56,716 nt of DNA from an uncultured Prevotella sp. (GTDB lineage Bacteria > Bacteroidota > Bacteroidia > Bacteroidales > Bacteroidaceae), in contig ONAK01000045.1 of NCBI GenBank assembly GCA_900315765.1, positions 1 through 56,716 on the forward strand, given 5' to 3'. Position numbers and translations under genes: made by a program. Below the pieces are notes generated by a model. That model was given only the letters and a program-made list of their open reading frames with translations, was not told the DNA's origin and did not search any database. Shown here in pieces: positions 1 through 7,945 of this stretch. Numbering within the stretch: the stretch's first letter is position 1; every line of letters begins with the position of its first letter.

Positions 1-119
1 GCACGCTCGTAGGCAGGGATGTTTTTCAGGATATACTCCATATCCACCAAAGCGAACTTCTGAGCCTGCATCGTCACTGCCAAAGCAGCCATCACTATCA
101 TTAATAATAACTTCTTCAT
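1..119 (-). CDS. skp: OmpH/Skp-family periplasmic chaperone, N-terminal part only
   Basis: The gene starts with ATG at 117-119 on the minus strand and runs off the window edge, so only about 39 residues are visible. These are a signal peptide (MKKLLLMIVMAALAVTMQAQ) followed by KFALVDMEYILKNIPAYER. The pattern F-A-x-V-D-M-E-Y-I-L is the usual mature start of OmpH/Skp proteins, which hold unfolded outer-membrane proteins in the periplasm and pass them to BamA. It lies 18 bp downstream of bamA on the same strand, the standard Bacteroidales arrangement. The coiled-coil body lies outside the window, so the assignment rests on the N-terminus and the neighbour. Confidence 0.8.
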   Translation of the reverse strand, partial: MKKLLLMIVMAALAVTMQAQKFALVDMEYILKNIPAYER

Positions 120-137
120 ATCTGAAATTTAATGTTC

Positions 138-2795
138 TTAGAATTCCTGTCCGAGGATGAAGTGGAACTGGCTTCCACCAATAGAGTTTGATGTGGCGTA
201 GGGCTTGTCGAAACCGTAGGCCCAGTCGATACCCATCAGACCAACCATAGGCAGGAAGATGCGGACACCAATACCTGCAGAGCGCTTGATGTCGAAGGGA
301 TTGAAGTTCTTGGCCTCACTCCAAGCATTACCACCTTCCAGGAATCCGAGTCCGTAGATAGTGGTGTTGCCCAACAGGAACGGATAGCGCAGCTCAAGGC
401 TGAAGCGGTCGTAAGCATAACCTGTAGCACGGTAGGGGGTAAGCGAACCGTTCTCATAACCACGCAGACCAATGGTCTCCTCGGCATATCCAGAGCTGTA
501 TCCGCTCATGCCATCACCACCGACATAGAAGGTCTCGAAGGGTGACTTCTTGTACTTGTTGTAAGAACCCAGCAGTCCTAACTCCACACGGGTCATCAGC
601 ACAAAGCACTTCTGACCGCCAGTGAGGGCTGTATAGGTCTTTGACTTAAACTTCCACTTGTGGTATTCAATCCAACGGTATTTCTCCTGCAACTCGTCGT
701 TGTAGCGGTCAACATTGGTCTTGTAGGTCTCCTCTGAAGCCAGATGCTCATAGTCCTTATTGTCAAAGGCTGACCAGGGTGGAGTGACGGTCAATGAAGC
801 CGAGAACTCTGAACCACGACGTGGGAAGAGCTGGTTGTCAGTAGAGGTACGTGACAGGGTGACACCTAAGTTGATGTTGTTACAGTTACCGTTGCTGATG
901 ATGAAGTAACTCCAGTCTTGCAGCATATAACGGGTATATGCCAATTGCAGAGAGAGCTGGAAGTAGTCATCAGGCCAGCGCAGACGCTTACCCCAACCGA
1001 TGGATGCTCCGAAGAGTTTGATATACTTATCGTCGTCCATCATAGAGGTGTAGTCGTAGTATCCGCTATTATACGAGCCATAGCCGTAAGCGTAGCTGTA
1101 GTAGTTGTTGTACCAACTGGAGTTACGATAGGTGCTCGAAATATCCGTCTGCTTTGAGTAGAAAGCATTGATACTGAATGCATTGGGGCGCTTGCCACCG
1201 AACCATCCAGTAGAATAACCTGCAGAAACAGAGTTATAGTAACTACCGTTTGACTGATAGGACAGTGAGAGTTGCTCACCATCACCAATAGGCATCAGTC
1301 CGCGGTGCATCTTGTTCTTACCAAAGAGGTTACGCATCGAGAAGTTGTTCAGCTTGATACCGACACGTCCGATGATGCCCGTCTGACCCCAACCCAGTGA
1401 GAATTCCAGCTGGTCGTTAGACTTCTGCTCTAGTTCCCAGTTGATATCAACGGTACCGTCCTCGTAGTTAGGCTTGATATCGGGGTTTACCTTCTCAGGA
1501 TCGAAGAAGCCCATAGAGGCAATTTCACGAGCAGAACGCTGGATAGCATCCTTAGAGAAGAGGTCACCTGGCTTGGTACGCAGTTCACGACGTACAACTT
1601 CTTCGTAGAGACGGTCATTACCATAGATGCGGACATGGCTGATATGAGCCTGTGTACCTTCCTGGATACGCATCTCGAGGTCGATAGAGTCGCCTACGAT
1701 GTTGACTTCAGTAGGTTCAAGGTTATAGAACAGGTAACCGTTGTTCCAATAGTAGTTGCCAATGGCATCGTCGTCTTCCTTCAGGCGTTTGTTGAGCTGC
1801 TTCTGGTTATAGATATCACCTTTTTTCATGCCCAACGCAGCGTTCAGATAGTCTGTCGTAACCACGGTGTTGCCCACCCAGGTAATGTTACGCAGATAAT
1901 AGCGCTGTCCTTCTTCCAATTTGACATAGACGTTGACGTGTTTCTCATCAACAGTCCATACGGAGTCTTCCAGGATGGTAGCGTCACGAAAACCCAACTC
2001 GTTATACTTGTCGATAAGAGCCTTCTTAGCCTCGTCGTAACGCTCTGGTGTGAACTTCTTTGGTTTGAAGAAGTTCTTGAACTTACCAGCCTCGTTAATT
2101 TTGCCGAAAGAGCCTTTCTTGAACAAAGAGCCCTTGATCTTGCTGTCTTTTAACTGCTCATTACCCTCAAAGATAATCTTGCGTACCCTCATTTTCGACT
2201 TCTTGTCAATGGTAACGTCCAGAATCACTTCGTTCTTGCTGGTCACGTCGTCGCGCTGTACAATCTCAATCTCAGCGTTCTTGTAACCTTTGTCGTCAAA
2301 GTACTTCTTGGCCAGAATCTTGGCACGGTCAAGCATGTTAGGTGTAATCTGACTGCCTTTCATGATGCCAAGTTTAGCCTCCATATCCTCACGTTCTGAC
2401 TTCTTCAATCCGTAGTAGTTGATGGTGCTGACACGCGGACGAGTAGCCAGATTAATACAAAGATAAACCTTTGAACCAACAATGGAGTCGGCCGTGATAG
2501 ATACCTTTGAGAACAAGCCATGCTTCCAATAGCGCTTGACGGCGTCAGTAATCTCTGTGCCTGGCAGGCTGATGGTCTGACCAACGGTCAGTCCTGACAA
2601 GCCTATCAGCACATAGTCTTCATATCCTTCTACACCTTTTACAGCCAATCCGCCAATCTCGCAGGTACGGGGTGTACCAGCATAGGAGATGTCTGGATTG
2701 ACAATTTTATCCTGCGCAGCTATACTGCTAATGAATAGTGAACAATGAATAGTGAATAGTATTCCTACCATCCATATTCGCTTGTTCATTTTCAT
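138..2795 (-). CDS. bamA: BamA, outer-membrane protein assembly factor
   Basis: About 885 residues in the chosen form. BamA is the essential insertase that folds beta-barrel proteins into the outer membrane. After the signal peptide come POTRA-like repeats (conserved pieces INYYGLKKSERE, VRKIIFEGNEQL, LRNITWVGN, ISHVRIYGNDR), then a C-terminal 16-strand barrel ending in the phenylalanine FILGQEF. It sits between uppS and skp, as in other Bacteroidales. The reading frame stays open upstream to a GTG at 2843 and an ATG at 2822. I prefer the ATG at 2795 (or 2789), which gives MKMNKR plus a hydrophobic core ending in IAAQ. The signal-peptide core is encoded by a word-like repeat (2731-2760) and a similar repeat fills the spacer to uppS. 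Confidence 0.95.
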   Translation of the reverse strand: MKMNKRIWMVGILFTIHCSLFISSIAAQDKIVNPDISYAGTPRTCEIGGLAVKGVEGYEDYVLIGLSGLTVGQTISLPGTEITDAVKRYWKHGLFSKVSITADSIVGSKVYLCINLATRPRVSTINYYGLKKSEREDMEAKLGIMKGSQITPNMLDRAKILAKKYFDDKGYKNAEIEIVQRDDVTSKNEVILDVTIDKKSKMRVRKIIFEGNEQLKDSKIKGSLFKKGSFGKINEAGKFKNFFKPKKFTPERYDEAKKALIDKYNELGFRDATILEDSVWTVDEKHVNVYVKLEEGQRYYLRNITWVGNTVVTTDYLNAALGMKKGDIYNQKQLNKRLKEDDDAIGNYYWNNGYLFYNLEPTEVNIVGDSIDLEMRIQEGTQAHISHVRIYGNDRLYEEVVRRELRTKPGDLFSKDAIQRSAREIASMGFFDPEKVNPDIKPNYEDGTVDINWELEQKSNDQLEFSLGWGQTGIIGRVGIKLNNFSMRNLFGKNKMHRGLMPIGDGEQLSLSYQSNGSYYNSVSAGYSTGWFGGKRPNAFSINAFYSKQTDISSTYRNSSWYNNYYSYAYGYGSYNSGYYDYTSMMDDDKYIKLFGASIGWGKRLRWPDDYFQLSLQLAYTRYMLQDWSYFIISNGNCNNINLGVTLSRTSTDNQLFPRRGSEFSASLTVTPPWSAFDNKDYEHLASEETYKTNVDRYNDELQEKYRWIEYHKWKFKSKTYTALTGGQKCFVLMTRVELGLLGSYNKYKKSPFETFYVGGDGMSGYSSGYAEETIGLRGYENGSLTPYRATGYAYDRFSLELRYPFLLGNTTIYGLGFLEGGNAWSEAKNFNPFDIKRSAGIGVRIFLPMVGLMGIDWAYGFDKPYATSNSIGGSQFHFILGQEF
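2731..2760. repeat. 7-8 bp word array (GAATAGT/GAACAAT) in the bamA signal-peptide region
   Basis: Imperfect tandem units of 7-8 bp, AATAGTGA-type, read on the plus strand. On the coding strand they encode the FTIHCSLFIS part of the signal peptide. A second array of the same word lies at 2829-2852, in the spacer between the uppS stop and the bamA start, where it also supplies an alternative GTG codon. Confidence 0.6.
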
Positions 2796-2856
2796 TCTAT
2801 TACTTATTTTCAGTATTTTCATTATAAACTTTTCACTATTCACTTTTCACTAGAGG

Positions 2857-3600
2857 CTATACCTCGCTTTCCACCTGTGCTTCCGTCTTGCCAAAACGAC
2901 GCTGACGACTTTGATAGTTGGCAATCGCCTTATGCAGGGCTTCTTCGTCGAAGTCAGGCCAGTATGTGTCACAGAAATAGAATTCTGAATAGGCGCACTG
3001 CCAAAGCAGATAGTTGGAGATACGCAGCTCGCCGCCTGTACGAATCAACAGCTCTGGATCGGGCATGAAGTTGGTGAACAGATGGTCGTTGATGGTCTGT
3101 TCGGTTATGTCTTCTGCTTTCAACTTACCCTCTTTATCTTTAACCTCTTCTGCTATCAAGCGTGTAGCTCTTGTCAACTCCTGTTTCGAAGAGTAGCTCA
3201 TAGCCATGATGACAGTCATTCGCTTGCCGTCTTTCGTCAAGTCTTCCATATAGTGAATCTTGTCTTGTACAGACTGAGGTAGTCGGTCCATATCACCCAC
3301 CATACGGAATCTGATGCTATTGTCCGTAAACAAGTCCATCTCAACAAAACTAAGAACCAGTCCCATCAACGCTTCAATCTCATAGGCAGGGCGGTTCCAG
3401 TTCTCTGTGGAGAAGGTATATAATGTCAGGTACTTGACTCCCAGTCGTGCACACTCAGAGGTAATCTTCTTCACGGTTTCTACGCCTTCCTTGTGGCCGA
3501 AGGTGCGATCGAGTCCACGATCCATAGCCCAACGCCCATTACCATCCATAATAATGGCAATGTGCTCAGGAATGCGCTTCATATCCAATTCTGCAGTCAT
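2857..3600 (-). CDS. uppS: Isoprenyl transferase (undecaprenyl diphosphate synthase)
   Basis: 247 residues, normal for the cis-prenyltransferase family. It condenses isopentenyl diphosphate onto farnesyl diphosphate to make the C55 carrier lipid for peptidoglycan and surface polysaccharides. Visible motifs are the catalytic MDGNGRWA block near residues 18-25, the FGHKEGVET block, the YTFSTENWNRP block and the C-terminal signature LLIRTGGELRISNYLLWQ with the following SEFYF. The ATG at 3600 is used; an internal ATG seven codons in (MKRIPEH) is an alternative. It is followed by bamA and preceded by a DUF6089 gene 20 bp upstream, all on one strand, and is probably cotranscribed with them. Confidence 0.95.
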   Translation of the reverse strand: MTAELDMKRIPEHIAIIMDGNGRWAMDRGLDRTFGHKEGVETVKKITSECARLGVKYLTLYTFSTENWNRPAYEIEALMGLVLSFVEMDLFTDNSIRFRMVGDMDRLPQSVQDKIHYMEDLTKDGKRMTVIMAMSYSSKQELTRATRLIAEEVKDKEGKLKAEDITEQTINDHLFTNFMPDPELLIRTGGELRISNYLLWQCAYSEFYFCDTYWPDFDEEALHKAIANYQSRQRRFGKTEAQVESEV

Positions 3601-3620
3601 ATATCTTATTTTTTATTCTT

Positions 3621-4292
3621 TTATTCTTTGTGACATGTCTTGCATTTTGCCCAGATATCATACGTTACCGACAGGCGCAGATGGCTGTAACAATCGGTGT
3701 TTTTGAAGATTCCTGAGCTCTGGACGCCATAAGGGTCTTTTACCCCGTCCAGATAATCGCTGGTGGTGAAGTGCATAGTCCATTCCAGTGCCATGTTGAC
3801 ACGGTCGGCAACTTTGTATTTCACACCACCACCGATAGGTAGGTTTACACCCACCTCGGTCTTGTCAGGTTTTGCAAACGTCATTCCCACTCCTATATAT
3901 ATATAAGGTGTAACACGTTTTGCGCCACGATACTCCATTCCTGTTCCGTAAGGCCAGAAGTTATATTCATATCTAAGCCCCACGTCAAGAAGTCCGTGGT
4001 TAAAACTATAGTCCTGCCATTGGGCAGGGTAGTATGTGTTGGCATCCTTTGATGCCCCTTTTATCTTTCCATAGCTCACATTCATGGCTAATGCCATACG
4101 TGGGTCTATCTTGTATTTGGCAAGCAGCGAAAACATGGGCATGGGGTTCTTCAATATGTTTCCATTGAAATCGCCCAAATAGGTAACCAATCCTGCACCA
4201 GCGCCAATTTCCACGCGGTATTCCGGTTGTGTCTGAGCACTTACTGATGTGGTCAGAGCCAACAGCAGGATGAAAACCAGGCCCTTTCGCAT
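3621..4292 (-). CDS. DUF6089-type outer-membrane beta-barrel protein
   Basis: 223 residues with a clear signal peptide (MRKGLVFILLLALTTSVSAQ). The mature protein opens with EYRVEIGAGAGLVTYLGDFNG, and alternating hydrophobic strands such as LGLRYEYNFW follow, as in small 8-stranded barrels. The sequence style and the position directly before uppS match the DUF6089 family. The function is unknown; the conserved linkage to uppS and bamA suggests a role in envelope assembly, which is inference. The spacing is 11 bp to the upstream lipoprotein gene and 20 bp to uppS, so an operon is likely. The last residues (IWAKCKTCHKE) carry a CxxC pair, but no heme or metal role can be claimed. Confidence 0.8.
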   Translation of the reverse strand: MRKGLVFILLLALTTSVSAQTQPEYRVEIGAGAGLVTYLGDFNGNILKNPMPMFSLLAKYKIDPRMALAMNVSYGKIKGASKDANTYYPAQWQDYSFNHGLLDVGLRYEYNFWPYGTGMEYRGAKRVTPYIYIGVGMTFAKPDKTEVGVNLPIGGGVKYKVADRVNMALEWTMHFTTSDYLDGVKDPYGVQSSGIFKNTDCYSHLRLSVTYDIWAKCKTCHKE

Positions 4293-4303
4293 ACTAACGA
4301 GTT

Positions 4304-5698
4304 CTAATTATATATCCAGGCAACGCGATTAAGGCGTCCTTTCCAAACCTCACCCGTTCCGACACAGAACAGCCAGATGTTTCCTTCATCGTCAACCACT
4401 GAACTGATAGTCGTTTTGGCTGTATTATCTAGATTTTCAGGGAAGGCATAGCTCGTCTTTTTCTCTTTCCAGGTTATACCATTGTCGCGGCTCTGGAATA
4501 TCTCTACATACGGCTTGCCTCCTTCGTTGTTTGCCTTTCCAAAGGCCAAAAGACCATCTTCATAGCACAGCAGATTGTAATTAGTACGTCTTGGGAGAAC
4601 ATAATCTTCTTGGGAACCGCGGTCCATATAGGTCCATATGCTACCTAACGCAACATTGTCGAAATCAACGATTTTACGCCATACTGCAGCATAATTATCG
4701 CCACTTTCCTCGGCAAGATTTCCAATCATTACTACTTGCTCGCAGTTGTCAGCCAAATAAACGGGATAGTTCATCATGACAATTTCCTCTGAGGGTAACA
4801 TGGTTGGCTTGTCATTCTTTTCCACTTTCCAGCTAGCTCCTCCATCTGCTGAAACCATGATTTGGTTATCTGCAGATAAGGCATAGAGCTCGTAGGAACT
4901 AGCCCCAATCAGTTGTTTGATAGGCTGTTCTGACTGATAGTTGACCTGAGTCCAGGTGTCGGCATCCATACTCTTAAAGATAACACCTCCATCGTACAGG
5001 AAGAATGCATACATTGTGGTTGCGACATTTTTCCATGCCTCAGAAGAAAAGTCCATAGATTGAGCTATTCTCTCCCATTGAGTGCCATTTTTAATGCGGA
5101 TAACTTGAGTCTTGCCGTCTAAATCGCCAAAAAGATAGATATTGTCGTTGTGGTAAAGCGATTTTAGGCCATTCATGGCTTTTACAACATCAGAACTCTC
5201 CTGCTGATGCCATACAAACTTGTCACCATCTTCCTTATGAACATTCACTTTGATGGTATAGTCAGTATAGCCGTTTGCATCACTTGACATGACCCTTACA
5301 GTACGGGGTGAAGTGAAATCTATGCTGTCTGATGAGATGTAATAAAAGTAAGTATCGGGCTCTTCCAAGTCTTCAAACAAGGCTACACCGTTATTAACCG
5401 TGCTGATAGAGCACAATACGTGTGCAACATCCGTACCAATAGGTAGCGAGTCGTTGTTATAGATCTCTCTATTTATTTGGTCAATGATGAACTTATAGCT
5501 ACTTGCCGAATAAGTAGTCTTGGTCGTTTTAGTGGTACCATCGCTATTTTTAGTCACGGTGTACTTGTTCAAATTACCCAAAGAAAAAGAAGTGATGACG
5601 GCATCACTGTAAAGTATCGTTTCATTATCTGAACCCGCACATGAAGCCATGATGATTATGGTGGCTAACAGTGTGCATAATGTTCTTATCTGTTTCAT
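4304..5698 (-). CDS. DUF6242-type surface/periplasmic lipoprotein
   Basis: About 464 residues from the ATG at 5698; the frame is open to 5758 but the upstream codons overlap the promoter. The lipoprotein signal is MKQIRTLCTLLATIIIMASC with Cys as the lipidated residue. The N-terminal part (about residues 25-150) looks like an Ig-like cadherin-type domain (SDAVITSFSLGNLNKYTV...), and the rest contains BNR/sialidase-like repeats (SADGGASW, SRDNGITWKEK), suggesting a beta-propeller. This layout fits DUF6242. No enzyme activity can be assigned: the propeller repeats alone do not show sialidase catalytic residues. It is the first gene of the minus-strand operon running to skp. Confidence 0.75.
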   Translation of the reverse strand: MKQIRTLCTLLATIIIMASCAGSDNETILYSDAVITSFSLGNLNKYTVTKNSDGTTKTTKTTYSASSYKFIIDQINREIYNNDSLPIGTDVAHVLCSISTVNNGVALFEDLEEPDTYFYYISSDSIDFTSPRTVRVMSSDANGYTDYTIKVNVHKEDGDKFVWHQQESSDVVKAMNGLKSLYHNDNIYLFGDLDGKTQVIRIKNGTQWERIAQSMDFSSEAWKNVATTMYAFFLYDGGVIFKSMDADTWTQVNYQSEQPIKQLIGASSYELYALSADNQIMVSADGGASWKVEKNDKPTMLPSEEIVMMNYPVYLADNCEQVVMIGNLAEESGDNYAAVWRKIVDFDNVALGSIWTYMDRGSQEDYVLPRRTNYNLLCYEDGLLAFGKANNEGGKPYVEIFQSRDNGITWKEKKTSYAFPENLDNTAKTTISSVVDDEGNIWLFCVGTGEVWKGRLNRVAWIYN

Positions 5699-5725
5699 TG
5701 ACATTGTCTTATCCAATTTTGGGTG

Positions 5726-5733
5726 CAAATTTA
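5726..5733 (-). promoter_or_regulatory. Bacteroidota -7 promoter element for the DUF6242-uppS-bamA operon
   Basis: On the minus strand the sequence is TAAATTTG followed by CACCC, an exact TAnnTTTG box, 27 bp ahead of the chosen ATG at 5698. Confidence 0.65.
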
Positions 5734-5822
5734 CGCACAATTCTGCAAATTTGAGCATTTTTCTACCTTTTATTAAGTTAAATATATTATAAAAGGCGAT
5801 ATTTTAGGGAAAGTTAGCAAAA

Positions 5823-5859
5823 AAAGAGCGCGGTATGACTCTCTCACTCCGCGCTCTTT
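5823..5859 (-). terminator. Intrinsic terminator after the 31-codon sORF
   Basis: Perfect 11-bp arms AAAGAGCGCGG (5823-5833) and CCGCGCTCTTT (5849-5859), followed on the minus strand by a run of T. It ends the short transcript that starts near 5987 and separates it from the DUF6242 promoter. Confidence 0.8.
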
Positions 5860-5862
5860 CCA

Positions 5863-5958
5863 TCAACGTATGTCGGTATGGATGAGTGTTATAACACTCA
5901 AAATAGTAGCTAAAGCTACTGCCCCCAACATCATTGTTGTTTGAAAATCTAATAACAT
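5863..5958 (-). CDS. Small single-pass membrane protein, 31 residues, unknown
   Basis: ATG at 5958, TGA at 5863. The peptide begins MLLDFQTTMMLGAVALATIL and ends SVITLIHTDIR. The core from about residue 9 to 26 is hydrophobic enough for one transmembrane helix, with a charged tail. An AAGGA-like stretch precedes the start, an exact -7 box (5991-5998) lies about 33 bp upstream, and a strong terminator follows the stop within 5 bp, so the transcript appears dedicated to this peptide. I do not recognise a family. It is not the Bacteroidales smalltalk peptide, which starts differently. The alternative is a small regulatory RNA with a chance ORF. Confidence 0.55.
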   Translation of the reverse strand: MLLDFQTTMMLGAVALATILSVITLIHTDIR

Positions 5959-5990
5959 AATCCTTTACCTTAATTAAACTAATACGAGTG

Positions 5991-5998
5991 CAAAGGTA
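5991..5998 (-). promoter_or_regulatory. -7 promoter element for the sORF transcript
   Basis: Minus-strand TACCTTTG followed by CAC; predicted start near 5987, giving a leader of about 30 nt before the ATG at 5958. Confidence 0.6.
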
Positions 5999-6029
5999 AA
6001 AAGAATGGTTAAAATATGCATAAAAATAA

Positions 6030-6053
6030 GGGCGATTTCCGAAGAAACCGCCC
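6030..6053 (-). terminator. Terminator of pckA with a UUCG tetraloop
   Basis: On the minus strand the RNA would be GGGCGGUUUC-UUCG-GAAAUCGCCC, a 10-bp stem with one G-U pair closed by the very stable C(UUCG)G loop, followed by a U-rich stretch. Confidence 0.8.
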
Positions 6054-6081
6054 TTTATTTTGATGTAAGTCAAAAACTTGA

Positions 6082-6110
6082 TTAGAGCTTTGGACCAGCA
6101 ATCTTTGCCC
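6082..6110 (-). repeat. Echo of the pckA C-terminal codons downstream of its stop
   Basis: Beyond the pckA stop at 6142-6144 the minus strand, in the same frame, reads AKIAGPKL and then TAA at 6082-6084. This repeats the true terminus LVAAGPKL. Two in-frame stops (TAA and TAG) separate the copies. It looks like a degenerate duplicate of the last codons of the gene. Confidence 0.6.
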
Positions 6111-6141
6111 TGCGTAGGGCGAAGTTGCTTTCGGTCTAAGC

Positions 6142-7721
6142 TTAAAGCTTAGGACCTGCAGCGACCAGAGCCTTACCAGCCTCGTTGCCCTCGTACTTCT
6201 TGAAGTTCTTGATGAAGCGGGCAGCCAAATCCTCAGCCTTCTTGTTCCACTCAGCAGCGTCAGCGTAAGTGTCACGAGGATCGAGAATGTTGGTGTCAAC
6301 ACCTTCCAACTGTGTGGGAACCTCGAAGTCGAAGTAAGGAATCTTCTTGGTAGGAGCCTTCAGGATGGCACCACCCAGGATAGCGTCGATGATACCACGA
6401 GTGTCGCGGATAGAGATACGCTTGCCAGTACCGTTCCAACCAGTGTTTACGAGGTATGCCTTAGCACCGCTCTTCTCCATCTTCTTAACCAGCTCCTCAG
6501 CATACTTTGTTGGGTGCAGCTCCAGGAATGCCTGGCCGAAGCAAGCAGAGAATGTTGGAGTTGGCTCTGTGATACCACGCTCTGTACCAGCCAGCTTAGC
6601 TGTGAAACCAGACAGGAAGTAGTACTTGGTCTGCTCTGGAGTCAGGATAGATACTGGAGGCAGTACACCGAATGCATCAGCACTCAGGAAGATAACGTTC
6701 TTAGCATCAGGACCAGCGCTCTTGCCGTTTAGCGCTCTTGCCGTTTACCTTCTGGGCAATCTTCTCGATGTGGTCGATAGGATAAGATACGCGGGTGTTC
6801 TCAGTTACGCTCTTGTCTGCGAAGTCGATCTTGCCGTTAGCATCAACAGTCACGTTCTCGAGCAGGGCGTCGCGACGGATAGCGTTGTAGATGTCGGGCT
6901 CGCTCTCCTTGTCGAGGTTGATAACCTTGGCATAGCAGCCGCCCTCGAGGTTGAACACACCCTCGTCGTCCCATCCGTGCTCGTCGTCACCGATGAGGAG
7001 ACGCTTAGGATCGGTAGAAAGGGTGGTCTTACCTGTACCAGACAGACCGAAGAAGATAGCTGTGTTCTTACCCTCCATGTCGGTGTTAGCAGAGCAGTGC
7101 ATTGAAGCGATACCCTGCAGAGGCAGATAGTAGTTCTGCATAGAGAACATACCCTTCTTCGTTGAAGGCAACACAAGTCTCTGAGTTCAGACCCAGCTCC
7201 TTGTAGTTCTCAACCTTTGCCTTAGAAGCGTTATAGATGACGAAGTTAGGCTCGAACTTCTCCAGCTCCTCAGCTGTTGGCTGGATAAACATGTTCTTTA
7301 CGAAGTGAGCCTGCCAAGCAACCTCAACGATGAAACGAACAGCCAGACGTGTAGCCTCGTTAGCACCGCAGAAAGCGTCAACTACATAAAGCTCCTTGTT
7401 GCAGAGCTCCTTGATAGCGATTTCCTTAACCTTGGCCCAAACCTCCTCGCTCATGGGGTGGTTATCGTTCTTGTACTCCTCAGTTGTCCACCATACCTTG
7501 TCCTGGCTCTGTGCATCCTTAACGATGTACTTATCCTTAGGTGAACGGCCGGTGTAGATACCAGTCATTACGTTAACAGCGTTGAGCTCGGTGTTTACGC
7601 CCTTGTCGAAACCCTCGAGTCCAGCCTTTGTCTCCTCTGCGAACAGAGTCTCATACGATGGATTGTGTGCAATTACGGTAGAACCTGTAATGCCATACTG
7701 AGTCAAATCTAACTTTGCCAT
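6142..7721 (-). pseudogene. pckA: ATP-dependent phosphoenolpyruvate carboxykinase, interrupted by two frameshifts
   Basis: PckA interconverts oxaloacetate plus ATP and phosphoenolpyruvate plus CO2 plus ADP; in succinate-producing Bacteroidales it is a main CO2-fixing step. Three consecutive frames together give nearly the whole enzyme: residues from MAKLDLTQYGITG to [11 protein letters not shown] (7721 to about 7161), [21 protein letters not shown] with the Walker [10 protein letters not shown] and [11 protein letters not shown] (7160 to about 6747), and [10 protein letters not shown] through [16 protein letters not shown] to LVAAGPKL (about 6730 to 6142). At 7160/7161 about 17 codons seem lost compared with E. 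coli PckA, including the active-site WYGGEM segment. At 6715-6746 a perfect 16-bp tandem duplication shifts the frame. The gene is otherwise well conserved, so an assembly error is as likely as a real pseudogene. Confidence 0.85.
6715..6746. repeat. Perfect 16-bp tandem duplication inside pckA
   Basis: AGCGCTCTTGCCGTTT at 6715-6730 is repeated exactly at 6731-6746. Removing one copy restores the reading [11 protein letters not shown] expected in PckA, so the duplication itself is the frameshift. Confidence 0.9.
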
Positions 7722-7781
7722 ATTACTAATCTTTTATTTTAAGTTGTGAATATTATCCTCTGTTATTTTCTAAATCGCCGG

Positions 7782-7789
7782 CAAAGATA
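7782..7789 (-). promoter_or_regulatory. pckA: -7 promoter element of pckA
   Basis: Minus-strand TATCTTTG, about 60 bp before the ATG at 7721. An array of GAATTA-type words (7799-7829) lies just upstream of it. Confidence 0.6.
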
Positions 7790-7798
7790 CAAATAAAA

Positions 7799-7829
7799 TA
7801 AGAATTAAGAATTATGAATTAAGAATTTT
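7799..7829. repeat. 7-8 bp word array (AAGAATT/ATGAATT) upstream of pckA
   Basis: Four near-identical AAGAATTA/ATGAATTA units in tandem. They fall where the -33 region of pckA would be, between the divergent promoters of pckA and the 7946 gene. Confidence 0.5.
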
Positions 7830-7929
7830 TTGTTCGCCCACAATTCTTTTTAGGTTAAAGAAATTAAAAAACTATGCCGTAATTGTACTTTTGCCACACC
7901 GACATATCAATCTATCGTTTATTTTTTTG

Positions 7930-7937
7930 TACCTTTG
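7930..7937 (+). promoter_or_regulatory. -7 promoter element directly ahead of the 7946 gene
   Basis: TACCTTTG followed by CACCCGCT and then ATG, so the transcript should have almost no leader. A second match, TACTTTTG, lies at 7886-7893. Confidence 0.6.
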
Positions 7938-7945
7938 CACCCGCT

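Noticed and set aside
1635-2153. 172-codon plus-strand open frame opposite bamA
   Set aside because: It lies entirely in the antisense of conserved POTRA codons, with no promoter or start signal.
4304-5698. Sialidase
   Set aside because: Asp-box-like repeats are present, but the catalytic Arg triad, Tyr and Asp of sialidases cannot be seen.
5804-6073. 89-codon minus-strand open frame
   Set aside because: It runs through the pckA terminator, the sORF promoter and the sORF terminator, so it cannot be one transcript. The 31-codon frame is the better gene.
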